From positions 124,001 through 188,000 of the forward strand of contig SVAZ01000001.1 in NCBI GenBank assembly GCA_015059145.1: a stretch of 64,000 bases of DNA. The letters are read 5' to 3'. Positions 27,340 through 37,295 of the stretch are shown piece by piece. The notes beneath the pieces are model-generated. The model was not told the DNA's origin. It saw only the letters and a list, made by a program, of their open reading frames with translations, and searched no databases. The position numbers and the translations under genes were made by a program. Each line of letters starts with the position of its first letter. Position 1 is the first letter of the stretch. This DNA is from Erysipelotrichaceae bacterium. Its GTDB lineage: Bacteria > Bacillota_I > Bacilli_A > Acholeplasmatales > Anaeroplasmataceae.

Positions 27340-30300
27340 ATGAGTAAGCAATACAAATATATTAAAATCGGTTTAGCATCTCCTGAAGAGATTTATTCAT
27401 GGTCACATGGTGAAGTATTAAAGCATGAAACAATTAACTATCGTACTTTAAAGCCAGAACCAGATGGATTATTCTGTGAAAAAATCTTCGGTCCTTCAAA
27501 GGACTATCAATGTGCTTGTGGTAAGTCTAAGCGTAATACTGATAAGGGTAAAATCTGCGACAAGTGTGGAGTAGAAATTACTGAAGCTAAGGTACGTCGT
27601 GAAAGACTTGGACATATTAAGCTTGCAAGCCCTGTAGTTCATACTTGGTTTTTAAGAAATAGTCCATCTCCACTAGCTACACTTTTAGACATTAAAACTA
27701 AAGATTTAGAGGAAATTGTATATTTAGCATCTTACATAGTTATTAGTGCTGATAAGAGCACAGGCTTAGTTAAGAAGCAAATTTTATCAGAATCAGAATA
27801 TTCAGTTAAGAGCGAAGAGTTCCCAGGACAATTCGTTGCTAAGACTGGTGCTGAGGCTGTTAAGATTTTATTAAAGGAAATTAATTTAGCTGAGGAAGAA
27901 AAGATTTTAAGAAGAAAGCTTAAGTCTTCTTCTAAGCAACGTCGTGATAGAGTAATTAAGAGACTTGAAATTGTTGAATCATTCCTAAAAAGTGACAACA
28001 AGCCTGAATGGATGATTTTAGAGGTATTACCTGTTATTCCACCAAGCTTACGTCCAATGGTTCAATTAGAGGGTGGTAGATTTGCGACTACTGACTTAAA
28101 TGACTTATATCGTCGTATTTTAAACCGTAATAACCGTTTAAAGAAGCAATATGAGCAAAATGCACCTCACTTAATTACAAAGAATGAAAAGAGAATGCTA
28201 CAAGAAGCAGTTGATGCTTTAATTGATAACTCTAAGCGTGGTAAGAAGGCTGCGGTTGATAGAAATCACTCATTAAAGAGCTTATCTGACATGCTACGTG
28301 GTAAGCAAGGACGCTTCCGTCAAAACCTACTTGGTAAGCGTGTTGACTATTCAGGACGTTCAGTTATCGTTGTAGGTCCACAATTAAGAATGTATCAATG
28401 TGGTATTCCAAAGGAAATGGCTTTAATTCTATTCAAGCCATTCGTATTAAGAGAATTAATGAAGGCTGGTAACAGCATCGCTGTTGCTAACAAGATTTGT
28501 GATAATCAAGAGGACAATGTTTGGGGTATTCTAGAAGAGGTTATTCGTGAGCATCCAGTATTATTAAACCGTGCTCCAACTCTTCACCGTTTAGGTATTC
28601 AAGCATTCGAGCCAGTATTAATTGAAGGTAAGGCTATTCGTCTTCACCCATTAGTATGTACACCATTTAATGCCGATTTCGATGGTGACCAAATGGCTGT
28701 CCATGTACCATTATCATTAGAAGCACAAGCAGAGGCTAGATTATTAATGTTAGCTTCTAACAACATCCTTAACCCTAAGGATGGTAAGCCAGTTGTTACT
28801 CCATCTCAGGATATGATCTTAGGTAACTACTACCTAACATTAGAGCGTGCAGGTGAAGCTAACGAAGGTCACTTCTATAAGGATTTCAATGAAGCTTATA
28901 TGGCATATAAGAATGGTGCGATTACATTACATACACGTATTTTTGTAGATATTTCTTATTTGCCAGAATCAAAATTTGCTAATGCAAATAACCCAAGTAA
29001 GTATTTATTTACTACTTTAGGTAAGATGATTTTTAATAACATCCTACCAGTAGAATTCCCATACTTAAATGAGCCTGAAGAGGCAAACCTTACTAATGCA
29101 ACTCCAGCTAAGTATTTCTTAGATATTAAGAATGGTAAGACTGTTGAGTCAATGCTTCAAAATAAAGAGGTTTCTCCATTTAAGAAGAAGTTTATCGCAA
29201 GAATCATTGCTGAGGTATTCAAGAGATTCCAAATCACTGAAACTTCAAAGATGCTTGATAGAATTAAGGATTTAGGCTTCCAATATTCAACTATCGCTGG
29301 TTTAACAATTTCTGCGGCAGACGTATTAGATTATAAGGGTAAGGCAGAGCGTATTGGTCAGGCTGAGGCTAAGATTGACCAAATTACAGAAATGTATGAG
29401 CTAGGTCTATTAACTAATAAGGAGCGTAAGAAATTAGTTGAAAAGGAATGGCAAGATGCACGTAACCAAATCCAAGAGGGTCTATGGAAGGAATTATCTC
29501 AACAAAAGGATAATCATATCTTCATGATGGCTGACTCAGGATCACGAGGTAACGCATCTAACTTTGCCCAATTAGCAGGTATGCGTGGATTGATGAGTAA
29601 TACTGCCGGTGAGACTATCGAGGTTCCAGTTAAGGCTAACTTCCGTGAAGGTCTATCAGTATCAGAATTCTTCATCTCTACACATGGTGCACGTAAGGGT
29701 TCTACAGATACAGCGTTAAAGACTGCTGAATCTGGTTATTTAACACGTCGTTTAGTTGACGTATCTCAAAATGTTGTAATTTCAACTGTTGATTGTAATA
29801 CAGAAAAGGGTATGTATGTTGAGGATATCATTGATGACTCTAACAAGGTTGTTGTACCAGTTCATGAGCGTTGTATTGGTCGTTTTGCGGCTAAGGACGT
29901 AATTAATGAAGCAACTGGTGAAGTAATTGTTAAGAGAAATGAAATGATTGATGAGGATATCGCTGCTCAAATTTTAGCGGCTGGTATTAAGAGAGTATGC
30001 TTACGTACTAACCTTACATGTAATGCTGCTACAGGTGTATGTATGTACTGTTACGGACGTAACCTTGCAACTAATATGGTTGTTGAGGTTGGTGAAGCTG
30101 TTGGTACAATCGCTGCTCAATCAATCGGTGAGCCAGGTACTCAGTTAACAATGCGTACTTTCCATACAGGTGGTGTTGCCTCTACAGCCGATATCACACA
30201 AGGTCTTCCTCGTGTTCAAGAATTATTCGAGGCTCGTAAGCCAAAGGGTAAGGCAACTATTTCTGAAATTGATGGTACAGTTAGATCAATCGAAAAGACA

Positions 30301-31089
30301 AAGGCTGGTTTAGCAGTTACTATTAAGAATGATGAAACTAATGAAGAAAAGATTTATTCTATAGATGCTACATCTGAATTATTGATTAAGACTAATTCAA
30401 AAATTAAACGTGGTGAAAAGCTTATGAAGGGTTCTATTGCACCTAAGGAGTTATTACGTATCCTAGATGCAGAGGCTGTTCAAAAGTACATTGTTGAAGA
30501 GGTTCAAAAGGTTTACCGTTCTCAATCAGTAGAAATTTCTGATAAGCATATTGAAATTATTGTACGCCAAATGATGAGAAAGGTTAACGTTGTTCAAGAA
30601 GGAGATACTGATCTATTACCAGGTCGCGAGGTATCTTTAGCAGATTTCAAGAATGCTTCTAAGAAGGCATTAGCTGAAGGTGGTAATTTACCTATTGGTA
30701 AACCATTATTATTGGGTATCACAAAGGCTGCCTTAGCTTCAGATTCATTCCTATCTGCTGCATCATTCCAAGAAACAACAAGAATCTTAACTTCTGCAGC
30801 TATTCAATCTAAGAGTGACTCATTAAGTGGTCTAAAGGAAAATGTAACAATCGGTGGATTAATCCCAGCTGGTACAGGTATATTAGTTGAAGATACATTC
30901 GAATGTGAGCATAGACCTGAGGATGAGGATGAGACTATTTATGAGAATGTAATGAATTCTTTGGAAAAGTTAGCTGAGGAAGATTCTTCAGAGGGTGAAG
31001 AAGATAATGAAAACTTCGACGAGGCTTTAGACGAATCATTTGATGAGGGTGCAGACTTCATTGATGAAACTGAATTACTTGAAGAATAA
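27340..31089 (+). CDS. rpoC: DNA-directed RNA polymerase subunit beta'
   Basis: Core polymerase subunit, 1249 aa. The N-terminal zinc site ([20 protein letters not shown]), the catalytic Mg loop [15 protein letters not shown], and the second zinc site (ERCIG ... [13 protein letters not shown]) are present. The last 60 residues (about 1190-1249) form a strongly acidic tail with 28 Asp/Glu and only two Arg/Lys, beyond the point where B. subtilis RpoC ends by my recollection. It is 18 bases after rpoB with GGAGGGG. Confidence 0.98.
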   Translation: MSKQYKYIKIGLASPEEIYSWSHGEVLKHETINYRTLKPEPDGLFCEKIFGPSKDYQCACGKSKRNTDKGKICDKCGVEITEAKVRRERLGHIKLASPVVHTWFLRNSPSPLATLLDIKTKDLEEIVYLASYIVISADKSTGLVKKQILSESEYSVKSEEFPGQFVAKTGAEAVKILLKEINLAEEEKILRRKLKSSSKQRRDRVIKRLEIVESFLKSDNKPEWMILEVLPVIPPSLRPMVQLEGGRFATTDLNDLYRRILNRNNRLKKQYEQNAPHLITKNEKRMLQEAVDALIDNSKRGKKAAVDRNHSLKSLSDMLRGKQGRFRQNLLGKRVDYSGRSVIVVGPQLRMYQCGIPKEMALILFKPFVLRELMKAGNSIAVANKICDNQEDNVWGILEEVIREHPVLLNRAPTLHRLGIQAFEPVLIEGKAIRLHPLVCTPFNADFDGDQMAVHVPLSLEAQAEARLLMLASNNILNPKDGKPVVTPSQDMILGNYYLTLERAGEANEGHFYKDFNEAYMAYKNGAITLHTRIFVDISYLPESKFANANNPSKYLFTTLGKMIFNNILPVEFPYLNEPEEANLTNATPAKYFLDIKNGKTVESMLQNKEVSPFKKKFIARIIAEVFKRFQITETSKMLDRIKDLGFQYSTIAGLTISAADVLDYKGKAERIGQAEAKIDQITEMYELGLLTNKERKKLVEKEWQDARNQIQEGLWKELSQQKDNHIFMMADSGSRGNASNFAQLAGMRGLMSNTAGETIEVPVKANFREGLSVSEFFISTHGARKGSTDTALKTAESGYLTRRLVDVSQNVVISTVDCNTEKGMYVEDIIDDSNKVVVPVHERCIGRFAAKDVINEATGEVIVKRNEMIDEDIAAQILAAGIKRVCLRTNLTCNAATGVCMYCYGRNLATNMVVEVGEAVGTIAAQSIGEPGTQLTMRTFHTGGVASTADITQGLPRVQELFEARKPKGKATISEIDGTVRSIEKTKAGLAVTIKNDETNEEKIYSIDATSELLIKTNSKIKRGEKLMKGSIAPKELLRILDAEAVQKYIVEEVQKVYRSQSVEISDKHIEIIVRQMMRKVNVVQEGDTDLLPGREVSLADFKNASKKALAEGGNLPIGKPLLLGITKAALASDSFLSAASFQETTRILTSAAIQSKSDSLSGLKENVTIGGLIPAGTGILVEDTFECEHRPEDEDETIYENVMNSLEKLAEEDSSEGEEDNENFDEALDESFDEGADFIDETELLEE

Positions 31090-31100
31090 TTAACACAATA

Positions 31101-31125
31101 AAGGATGGTTTTAAATACCATCCTT
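31101..31125 (+). terminator. Terminator of rpoB-rpoC
   Basis: Stem AAGGATGGT / ACCATCCTT with a 7-base loop and a TTCTTG tail with further T-rich sequence. Confidence 0.85.
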
Positions 31126-31138
31126 TTCTTGTTTTTAT

Positions 31139-31168
31139 TTGCTAATTAAATTATAATAATGCTATAAT
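31139..31168 (+). promoter_or_regulatory. Promoter of the Sel1-repeat gene
   Basis: TTGCTA (31139-31144), 18-base spacer, TATAAT (31163-31168), 25 bases before the start codon. Confidence 0.6.
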
Positions 31169-31193
31169 ACCTATATACTAGGAGAGTGATAAT

Positions 31194-32369
31194 ATGGCTG
31201 AGTTTGTTGTAAATCAATATAAAGGTGTTTATAAAAGAGCAGAGGAGCTTTATGATGAGGGTAAGTATAAGGAAGCTGTTCAGCTTTTTAAAATGGTAGT
31301 AGAAAATGATCCGGAGAATTATGCGGCTGGTTACTATTTAGCAGACTGTCTTTATAATGGTAAGGGTGCTCCTAAGGATGTAAAAACCGCATTTCAGTTA
31401 TTTATGACTGCTGCAACTAATAAAGTTACAGAGGCATGTTATATGGTTGGTATGTGCTATTTATCTGGTACAGGGATTAATCAAGATTCTACACAGGCTG
31501 TTGCATGGTTCACTGAAGCAGCTAAATATGCCCATCCTTTAAGCCAATATTATTTAGGATTAGCTTATATGAATGGTGACGGTATTACTAAGGATATTCC
31601 AAGAGCGGCACAATGGTTAGTTCATGCAGCTAAGCAAGGAATTGTTGAAGCACAAAGAGATGCTGCTATTTGTTATGAGGCATTAGGAAAGTTCAAAGGA
31701 GCTGCAACATTATATTTGGCAAGCGCAGAGGCTGGAGATGCATATTCCCAGGAGCGTATTGCCGATTGTTATGCAGATGGTATTGGTACGCTTCAATGTA
31801 CTGAGCTTGCGGTACACTATTATGAGCTTGCCGCAGGACAAGGAAACGTTAAAGCACAGCTAAAAATAGGAAATCGTTATTCTACAGGTAATGGTGTTCC
31901 TCAATCTATGAAGAATGCAATTTATTGGTGGATGAAGGCTGCAAACGCAAATGATCCAGATGCACAAAATGCCCTAGCAGAATGTTATGCTGCTGGTAAT
32001 GGTGTATATAAAAATCATCAACAAGCAATTACTTGGTGGACAAAGGCAGCAGCCCAAGGTAATATTCAATCAATGGTTCATTTAGCTGAAACAAATGCAT
32101 TGCCACCACAGGATGAAGATATGACTCAGGATTTAGTAACTGCTAAATATTGGTGGACAAAGGCAGCAGAGGCAGGCGATCCATATGCTATGTGTCGTTT
32201 AGGTGAGTGTCTAGAAAAGGGTTATGGTATAGCTGCGCCTAATTATGAGGATGCATTTAAATGGTATAGGCTTGCAAGTCAAAATGGTAATGAAGAGGCT
32301 ACAGAAAACTGTAAGAGATTTACTAAAAAGGGTATGAAGGGTAGAGTAAAGGTTAAAAAAGCAAAATAA
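31194..32369 (+). CDS. TPR/Sel1-repeat protein
   Basis: 391-aa soluble alpha-solenoid. It begins with a TPR unit (AEELYDEGKYKEAVQLFKMV, about 16-35) and continues as a run of about eight Sel1-like repeats of the form 'A-x-x-x-L-G-x-x-Y-x-x-G-x-G-V-x-x-D', e.g. YLGLAYMNGDGITKD and ALAECYAAGNGVYKN. Such proteins are protein-protein scaffolds; no partner or enzymatic domain is visible and there is no signal peptide. Monocistronic with its own promoter and terminator. Confidence 0.93.
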   Translation: MAEFVVNQYKGVYKRAEELYDEGKYKEAVQLFKMVVENDPENYAAGYYLADCLYNGKGAPKDVKTAFQLFMTAATNKVTEACYMVGMCYLSGTGINQDSTQAVAWFTEAAKYAHPLSQYYLGLAYMNGDGITKDIPRAAQWLVHAAKQGIVEAQRDAAICYEALGKFKGAATLYLASAEAGDAYSQERIADCYADGIGTLQCTELAVHYYELAAGQGNVKAQLKIGNRYSTGNGVPQSMKNAIYWWMKAANANDPDAQNALAECYAAGNGVYKNHQQAITWWTKAAAQGNIQSMVHLAETNALPPQDEDMTQDLVTAKYWWTKAAEAGDPYAMCRLGECLEKGYGIAAPNYEDAFKWYRLASQNGNEEATENCKRFTKKGMKGRVKVKKAK

Positions 32370-32373
32370 AAAT

Positions 32374-32398
32374 GGGAAGCAAATTATTTTTGCTTCCC
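32374..32398. terminator. Bidirectional terminator
   Basis: Stem GGGAAGCAAA / TTTGCTTCCC with a 5-base loop, between the converging Sel1 (+) and kinase (-) genes. It overlaps the 3' end of the kinase gene. Confidence 0.8.
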
Positions 32399-33214
32399 TT
32401 TATTCATTCTATCATTCAACACTTCCTCAAATTTAACCCCATATGTATGATTTATATCATTATCAGTTGCTTTAATTGATTTTATAACAAAGTCACTAGC
32501 ATCCTTTATTGCATCTGATAGTGATTGGTTATTTAAAATATTTCCTACTATTACACTTGAGAAAATATCTCCAGTCCCATGGTAGGATTTATTTTGTTTT
32601 TCAGCAAGGATCTTTTCTACTTTTTTGCCATCGTATATAGCGGCACCAATACTAGCTTTGTTTTTAATTCCCGATATAATTATTTTTTTTGCCCCAAGAT
32701 TATATAAGTCATTTAAAAGCTTATCAATATACTTATCATCATATTCTTCCCTATATTCATTATTTGTTAACAACGCTGCCTCCGTAATATTCGGAATAAT
32801 ATAGTCAGCCACTGATACAATTCTTTTCATACCATCTATGATAGATTCATCTAGTGCACTATACAGCTTGCCATGATCTGCCATTGCCGGATCTACAATC
32901 AATAACCCATTAGGCTTTAAAAGCTTTTCCTTGCATTTTAAAATATAATCAAATTGTCTATTATCACCAACATATCCTGTATATATTGCATCGAAGCTAA
33001 TACCTTCACTTATCCAATGGTCTATTATTTTAGGCATTTCATTTGTTAAATCATGAATCACAACATTATGAAATCCACCTGTATGAGTAGATAATATAGA
33101 AGATGGAAGAATTACTGTTTCAATGCCATAAATAGATAATATTGGAAGTGCAACTGTTATTGAGCATGATCCATAGCATGATATATCTTGAATTGTTAGT
33201 ACTTTTTTACTCAT
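32384..33214 (-). CDS. Pyridoxal/pyridoxamine kinase-like protein (PfkB superfamily)
   Basis: Phosphorylates a B6 vitamer (PdxY/PdxK type). From ATG 33214 it is 276 aa. Visible family features: TIQDISCYGSCSITVALPIL at the N-terminus, STHTGGF, GYVGD, DPAMADHGKLY and the anion-hole motif GTGDIFSSV near the C-terminus. GGTGAT 5-8 bases before the ATG favours this start over the upstream ATGs. It could supply PLP to enzymes such as the aminotransferase at 35.3-36.5 kb; HMP-kinase activity is an alternative. Confidence 0.85.
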   Translation of the reverse strand: MSKKVLTIQDISCYGSCSITVALPILSIYGIETVILPSSILSTHTGGFHNVVIHDLTNEMPKIIDHWISEGISFDAIYTGYVGDNRQFDYILKCKEKLLKPNGLLIVDPAMADHGKLYSALDESIIDGMKRIVSVADYIIPNITEAALLTNNEYREEYDDKYIDKLLNDLYNLGAKKIIISGIKNKASIGAAIYDGKKVEKILAEKQNKSYHGTGDIFSSVIVGNILNNQSLSDAIKDASDFVIKSIKATDNDINHTYGVKFEEVLNDRMNKGKQK

Positions 33215-33314
33215 ATTTATCACCATAAACATTTTAATTTAAATTATAAAAAAAATAAACAAATTTGTGAAAATATGTTAAAATATAATTGTAAGAAACG
33301 ATGAGGTGGTCTAT

Positions 33315-33611
33315 ATGGCACGTAAGAATCCATATGAAATGCTGCTAGATGAAAATAATAATGATAATGTAGTATTTCACGATGCTGATGGAAATCCCAT
33401 GGAGTTTGAGCAAATAGCGCTTATTCCTTTAGATGACGAAAAATATGTAATTTTACATCCGCTAGATATGGGATATGGAGATGATGAGGTTGTAGCTTAT
33501 CATATTTCTTCTGATGAGAATAGCTATGAATTGCTAGCTATTGATGATGAGGATTTGCTTGAACAATTGCATGAGGAGTACCTAAGGCTTTATAAAAAAT
33601 CAAAGAAGTAG
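33315..33611 (+). CDS. DUF1292 family protein
   Basis: Small acidic protein, 98 aa, of the YrzB/DUF1292 type: NVVFHDADGNPMEFEQIALIPL followed by DDEKYVILHPL and a C-terminal DDEDLLEQLHEEYLRL helix. Family function is unknown. ATG 33315 follows GAGGTGG. It starts a four-gene plus-strand cluster ending at 35107. Confidence 0.85.
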   Translation: MARKNPYEMLLDENNNDNVVFHDADGNPMEFEQIALIPLDDEKYVILHPLDMGYGDDEVVAYHISSDENSYELLAIDDEDLLEQLHEEYLRLYKKSKK

Positions 33612-33620
33612 GTGATAAGC

Positions 33621-34106
33621 ATGAGGGAAAATTATCTAAGATCCTACAGGCTTTCAAGGCTTGGAATATTACTTTCAAGGCTTTCTATGGTATTAATTAC
33701 AATTATGCTAGTAGTTTTATCTGCTAGAATAATCTCGGCTTTATTTATGCTTGTTGCTATTTTGGCATCATTACTTATACTCCTAGTATGGGGAGCAGGT
33801 ATAATAATGTTAGTTGGAATTCCTTTATTAATACCTGAGTATAGAGAATTCCCAGCTACAATGTTTGAATTTATTTCGACTGATTACTTAGGTCCGTTTT
33901 TTGACAAGTTTTGGCCTGCTGTTCCAGCATTAGTAGTTACATCATATGTATCGGCTCTATTGGCAATTATTCCTTTAGCTCTTTCTAGAAAGCTTCCAAA
34001 ATCTAAATTATGGTTAACCTATATTATTTGCTTTTTAGGTGGTACTATATTAATACTAGTATTTGTAATTATAATGATAGGGGTGTTGGCACATGTCAAT
34101 TCTTAA
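33621..34106 (+). CDS. Hypothetical membrane protein, 161 aa
   Basis: Not recognised. Four likely membrane segments (about residues 14-34, 37-60, 95-120, 130-158) with short connecting loops; a YREFPATMFEFISTDYLGPFFDKFWPAVPA stretch between segments 2 and 3 is probably exposed. AGGTGAT lies 6 bases before ATG 33621. It overlaps the next gene by 14 bases, so the products are probably made in fixed ratio. Confidence 0.65.
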   Translation: MRENYLRSYRLSRLGILLSRLSMVLITIMLVVLSARIISALFMLVAILASLLILLVWGAGIIMLVGIPLLIPEYREFPATMFEFISTDYLGPFFDKFWPAVPALVVTSYVSALLAIIPLALSRKLPKSKLWLTYIICFLGGTILILVFVIIMIGVLAHVNS

Positions 34107-34620
34107 TGTAAAGGTAGTTAGAAATTCATCATTAAATCCTGTTGTTATAATTGATGGAAAAGAGATAATCTCTAAAAAGAATAAATATGGTAACTATGAA
34201 ACGATTATAGAAACAGACAAGGAAGAACTAGATATAGAGATTTTTAATATTCATGAGCTTGAAGGAAGATTTTGGTTTTTATGGGCCATATTATTCTTCA
34301 TAATAAGCTTTTTCGGAATATTAGGATGTAGATATGATAAGGAATGTAAAAAAATTGAGTTTAAAGGGCGAATAAAGCTTAATCAAGAAAATAATTTGAA
34401 AATTTCCTTCAATGTATTTAAGCTTGGAGAAAAAGCAATATCATTTGAAGGAGATTGTGATGTAGAGGATAATGATTCTAATTGTTACTATGTAGATGAC
34501 GTATTAAAAAATAGAATAAAGCTTTATAGGATAATTAAAATTTTCATGTGGATTTTACTTTTAGTTTCTATCGTTTTAATTATAACAAATGGAGGGGAAA
34601 ACAATGAAGTTAGTAATTAA
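34093..34620 (+). CDS. Hypothetical protein with two membrane segments, 175 aa
   Basis: Not recognised. A beta-rich N-terminal region (about 1-55), a membrane segment with FWFLWAILFFIISFFGILGC (about 57-76), a second soluble stretch, and a C-terminal membrane segment (about 149-168). The layout suggests a membrane-anchored beta-domain. It overlaps both neighbours (14 and 17 bases), which places it firmly in the cluster with DUF1292 and the LURP-one-like gene. Confidence 0.6.
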   Translation: MSILNVKVVRNSSLNPVVIIDGKEIISKKNKYGNYETIIETDKEELDIEIFNIHELEGRFWFLWAILFFIISFFGILGCRYDKECKKIEFKGRIKLNQENNLKISFNVFKLGEKAISFEGDCDVEDNDSNCYYVDDVLKNRIKLYRIIKIFMWILLLVSIVLIITNGGENNEVSN

Positions 34621-35107
34621 AAACAAATTTTTATCATTACGTGGTGGTTCAAAGGTTTTAGATGAAGCAGGAAATGAGGCATTTTTAGTAAGAGGAAAAC
34701 TATTTTCTGTAACGAAAAAGAAATATGTTTGTGATCTTCAAGCACATAATCTATATATGGTGCGTAATAAATATTGGCATTTTTTAACTAAAAAAGCCTT
34801 TATTTATAACAATAATAATGAAAAGGTTGCATTCGTTAAATCAAGATTTTTCCAATGGGGAAAGAATAAGTATATAGTTGAAGGCTATAAAGATGAATTA
34901 AGAATTGATGGTGATTTATTTAGCTTTAATTATCAAATAATTAGAAATGATGAAGTGATAGGCACAATTAAAAGAAGATTTGAAATCGTACCATTACCAG
35001 ATCAATTCACTTTAGATATTAAATATGATGAGGATGCTCCATTCTTAGTAGCTCTTGTTATCGCAATTGACAACATTATTGATAACAGAAATGGACAATC
35101 TAGATAA
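34604..35107 (+). CDS. LURP-one-related (Tubby-like) protein
   Basis: From ATG 34604 (GGAGGGG 6 bases upstream) it is 167 aa. Alternating beta strands with the LOR/Tubby-like pattern are visible: YMVRNKYWHFLTKKAFIYNNN, VAFVKSRFFQWGKNKYIVEG and a C-terminal hydrophobic helix (FLVALVIAIDNIID) that would fill the barrel. Family members bind membrane lipids or act as scaffolds; function here is unknown. It is the last gene of the cluster. Confidence 0.7.
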   Translation: MKLVIKNKFLSLRGGSKVLDEAGNEAFLVRGKLFSVTKKKYVCDLQAHNLYMVRNKYWHFLTKKAFIYNNNNEKVAFVKSRFFQWGKNKYIVEGYKDELRIDGDLFSFNYQIIRNDEVIGTIKRRFEIVPLPDQFTLDIKYDEDAPFLVALVIAIDNIIDNRNGQSR

Positions 35108-35139
35108 TATTGACTTTTAAAAATTAAATATAATAAAAT

Positions 35140-35161
35140 AGCCACTCGTAAATGAGTGGCT
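35140..35161 (+). terminator. Terminator of the DUF1292-LOR cluster
   Basis: Stem AGCCACTC / GAGTGGCT with a 6-base loop, preceded by A-rich and followed by T-rich sequence. Confidence 0.8.
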
Positions 35162-35173
35162 TAATTTTATATA

Positions 35174-35250
35174 TGGCGTCCACGAGAGGATTCGAACCTC
35201 CGACCCCTTCCTTAGGAGGGAAGTGCTCTATCCAGCTGAGCTACGCAGAC
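35174..35250 (-). tRNA. tRNA-Arg (anticodon CCT)
   Basis: 77-nt cloverleaf on the minus strand with CCA encoded. Acceptor GTCTGCG pairs with CGTGGAC (two G-U pairs). Anticodon stem CTTCC/GGAAG encloses loop CTCCTAA, giving anticodon CCT for AGG codons. The T arm has GGTTCGAATCC. Confidence 0.95.
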
Positions 35251-35254
35251 ATTT

Positions 35255-35274
35255 AAAGAGGCTTGTGCCTCTTT
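35255..35274. terminator. Hairpin between aminotransferase and tRNA-Arg
   Basis: Stem AAAGAGGC / GCCTCTTT with a TTGT loop. The T-run is strongest on the plus strand; on the minus strand only three T follow, so it may be a weak terminator after the aminotransferase or a processing site that still lets transcription reach the tRNA. Confidence 0.55.
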
Positions 35275-35275
35275 T

Positions 35276-36460
35276 TTATTTATATTCCTTCATTAATTCA
35301 GCAAATGCTGGTAAAGAATTAACGATAGTGTCCTTAGATACACAGTAAGATAATCTTACATATCCATCTACACCAAATGAATTTGATGGAACAATAATTA
35401 AATTATATTTTTTAGCTTTTTCCATAAAGCTCATTGAATCCTTTTCAGGGGATTTAACAAATAGGTAGAATGCTCCTTGAGGATATACACATTCAAATCC
35501 GATTTTAGTTAATCCATTATATAATATGTCTCTATTTTCAGCATATGCAGACATATTTGAAGTTTGATTAGCACATTTAGCAATTAGCTTTTGGAAAATA
35601 GAAGGAGCACATACGTATCCGTATGCTCTACCTGCACCTAAGCATGCAGCATAAATATTTTTATAATCATCTAATGTATTTGGTGTAAGAATGTATCCGA
35701 TTCTTTCGCCAGGTAGCGATAAGCTCTTAGAATAAGAATAACAAATAATAGTGTTATTATATAGTGATGGAATATGAGGGACCTCTATGTTGTCATATGC
35801 GATTTCTCTATATGGCTCATCGCATATGATATATATAGGATGATTATATTCCTTTTGTTTTTCAGATAATAATTCAGCAAGCTTCATTAAGCTGTTCTTG
35901 CTGTAAACAACACCTGACGGGTTGTTTGGTGAATTAATAATAATACCTTTTGTATTTGGATTAATAATCTTAACTAATTCATCGAAATTGATTTCAAATG
36001 ATTTTAAATCAGCAGGTACTACCTTAAATGTAGCTCCAGCTGCTTCAGCAAATACTCTATATTCTGGGAAGAATGGAGCTACTGCTAGTATTTCATCAGT
36101 TGAATTTTCAATAAGCGCTCTAATTGTAATACATAATGATGCTGCAGCACCACATGTCATATAAATCATAGAAGCATCGTATGAAGTTCCATATCTAGAA
36201 TTTAAGTCATTTGCGATGGCATTTCTAACCTCAACATCACCAGGGGCTGATGTGTATCCATGGACATAGCATGGGTCCTCATTCTTTAATAGGTCTATTA
36301 ACGTTTCATTTACACAGTCAGCTGGTGGTACTGAAGGATTGCCTAAAGAGAAATCAAATACCTTGTCATCTCCTAATTCAGCCTTTTTTTGCTTAGAGAA
36401 TTCAAATAATTCTCTAATTATTGATCTATTGTTACCTAATTTAAGCATCTTTTCATTCAT
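35276..36460 (-). CDS. PLP-dependent aminotransferase, class I/II
   Basis: Fold-type I aminotransferase of the aspartate aminotransferase superfamily, 394 aa from ATG 36460 (AAGGAG 7 bases upstream; the longer reading has no ribosome binding site). Visible motifs: FSLGNPSVPPA, YVHGYTSAPG, NSPNNPSGVVY, CDEPYREI, and the Schiff-base Lys245 in SYSKSLSLPGERIGY. The C-terminal Arg is in YVRLSYC. Substrate cannot be fixed from sequence; related clostridial enzymes are annotated as aspartate or aromatic aminotransferases. Confidence 0.9.
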   Translation of the reverse strand: MNEKMLKLGNNRSIIRELFEFSKQKKAELGDDKVFDFSLGNPSVPPADCVNETLIDLLKNEDPCYVHGYTSAPGDVEVRNAIANDLNSRYGTSYDASMIYMTCGAAASLCITIRALIENSTDEILAVAPFFPEYRVFAEAAGATFKVVPADLKSFEINFDELVKIINPNTKGIIINSPNNPSGVVYSKNSLMKLAELLSEKQKEYNHPIYIICDEPYREIAYDNIEVPHIPSLYNNTIICYSYSKSLSLPGERIGYILTPNTLDDYKNIYAACLGAGRAYGYVCAPSIFQKLIAKCANQTSNMSAYAENRDILYNGLTKIGFECVYPQGAFYLFVKSPEKDSMSFMEKAKKYNLIIVPSNSFGVDGYVRLSYCVSKDTIVNSLPAFAELMKEYK

Positions 36461-36705
36461 AATAACTCTCCTTAAAACTCGTATATTTAGTATTTTAAGC
36501 CAAAAAAGGCTAGAAATCAAACAGTTATTTATCTATTTAGACCTAAAATAAGTACACTTATTTCGGTGTTTCTTTGATATAAATAATGTATTTTTAAAAA
36601 CTAATTTTTTGAATAAAAATGCTTTAATTAAGCCATTTTTTCGGCACACACACTTCTGTGTTTCATAAATCGAGAAAAAAAGTGTAAAAAAAGTTATTTT
36701 TTGTG
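36461..36705. other. Intergenic region between aminotransferase and str operon
   Basis: No ORF of substance. It is AT-rich and contains a small ACACA/TGTGT hairpin (36648-36661). I saw no riboswitch or T-box pattern on either strand. It should hold the minus-strand promoter of the aminotransferase, but no clear -35/-10 pair was identified. Confidence 0.4.
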
Positions 36706-36733
36706 TTGACTTTAGATTTCAATTTGATATAAT
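36706..36733 (+). promoter_or_regulatory. Promoter of the str operon
   Basis: TTGACT (36706-36711), 16-base spacer, TATAAT (36728-36733), preceded by A/T tracts that resemble an UP element. Confidence 0.8.
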
Positions 36734-36828
36734 AAAATCGCTGTTGTAAAACAGCTGTTAATTTTTTGAAATTTACAAATTATTGAAATAGCAGGTTATC
36801 ACTAAGTGATAGAAAGGAGAAATCATTT
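36734..36828 (+). promoter_or_regulatory. Structured leader of rpsL
   Basis: A 6-bp hairpin GCTGTT/AACAGC (36740-36755) is followed by TGTTAATTTTTTG and looks like a weak attenuator. A second hairpin TATCAC/GTGATA (36797-36811) ends just before the AAGGAGA ribosome binding site. These could serve ribosomal-protein feedback; that is inference. Confidence 0.4.
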
Positions 36829-37248
36829 ATGCCAACTATTGAACAATTAGTACGTAATGGAAGAAAAGATAAGGTTTCAAAATCAAAATCTCCAAGTTTA
36901 GGAATTGGTTTTAACAGCCTTGAAAAGAAGTATACTAAGCTTCCTTCACCTCAAAAGCGTGGTGTATGTACACGTGTTACTACAATGACTCCAAAGAAGC
37001 CAAACTCAGCTTTACGTAAGTATGCCAGAGTTCGTTTAACAAATGGTATTGAAGTAACAGCTTACATCCCAGGTGTAGGTCACAGCTTACAAGAGCACAG
37101 TACAGTACTTATCCGTGGTGGACGTGTTAAGGATTTACCAGGTGTTCGTTACCATATCATCCGTGGTACATTAGATACTACAGGTGTTGCTAACAGAATG
37201 CAAAGTCGTTCTAAATACGGTGCTAAGAGAGCAAAAGCAAAGAAGTAA
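36829..37248 (+). CDS. rpsL: 30S ribosomal protein S12
   Basis: Decoding-site ribosomal protein, 139 aa, starting [11 protein letters not shown]. The streptomycin-relevant loops are wild-type in form: [15 protein letters not shown] and [13 protein letters not shown]. First gene of the str operon; GAAAGGAG precedes the ATG. Confidence 0.98.
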   Translation: MPTIEQLVRNGRKDKVSKSKSPSLGIGFNSLEKKYTKLPSPQKRGVCTRVTTMTPKKPNSALRKYARVRLTNGIEVTAYIPGVGHSLQEHSTVLIRGGRVKDLPGVRYHIIRGTLDTTGVANRMQSRSKYGAKRAKAKK

Positions 37249-37295
37249 GAATTATAATTTAGAAAATATTTTAAAACAAAAAGGAGGAATCACTC

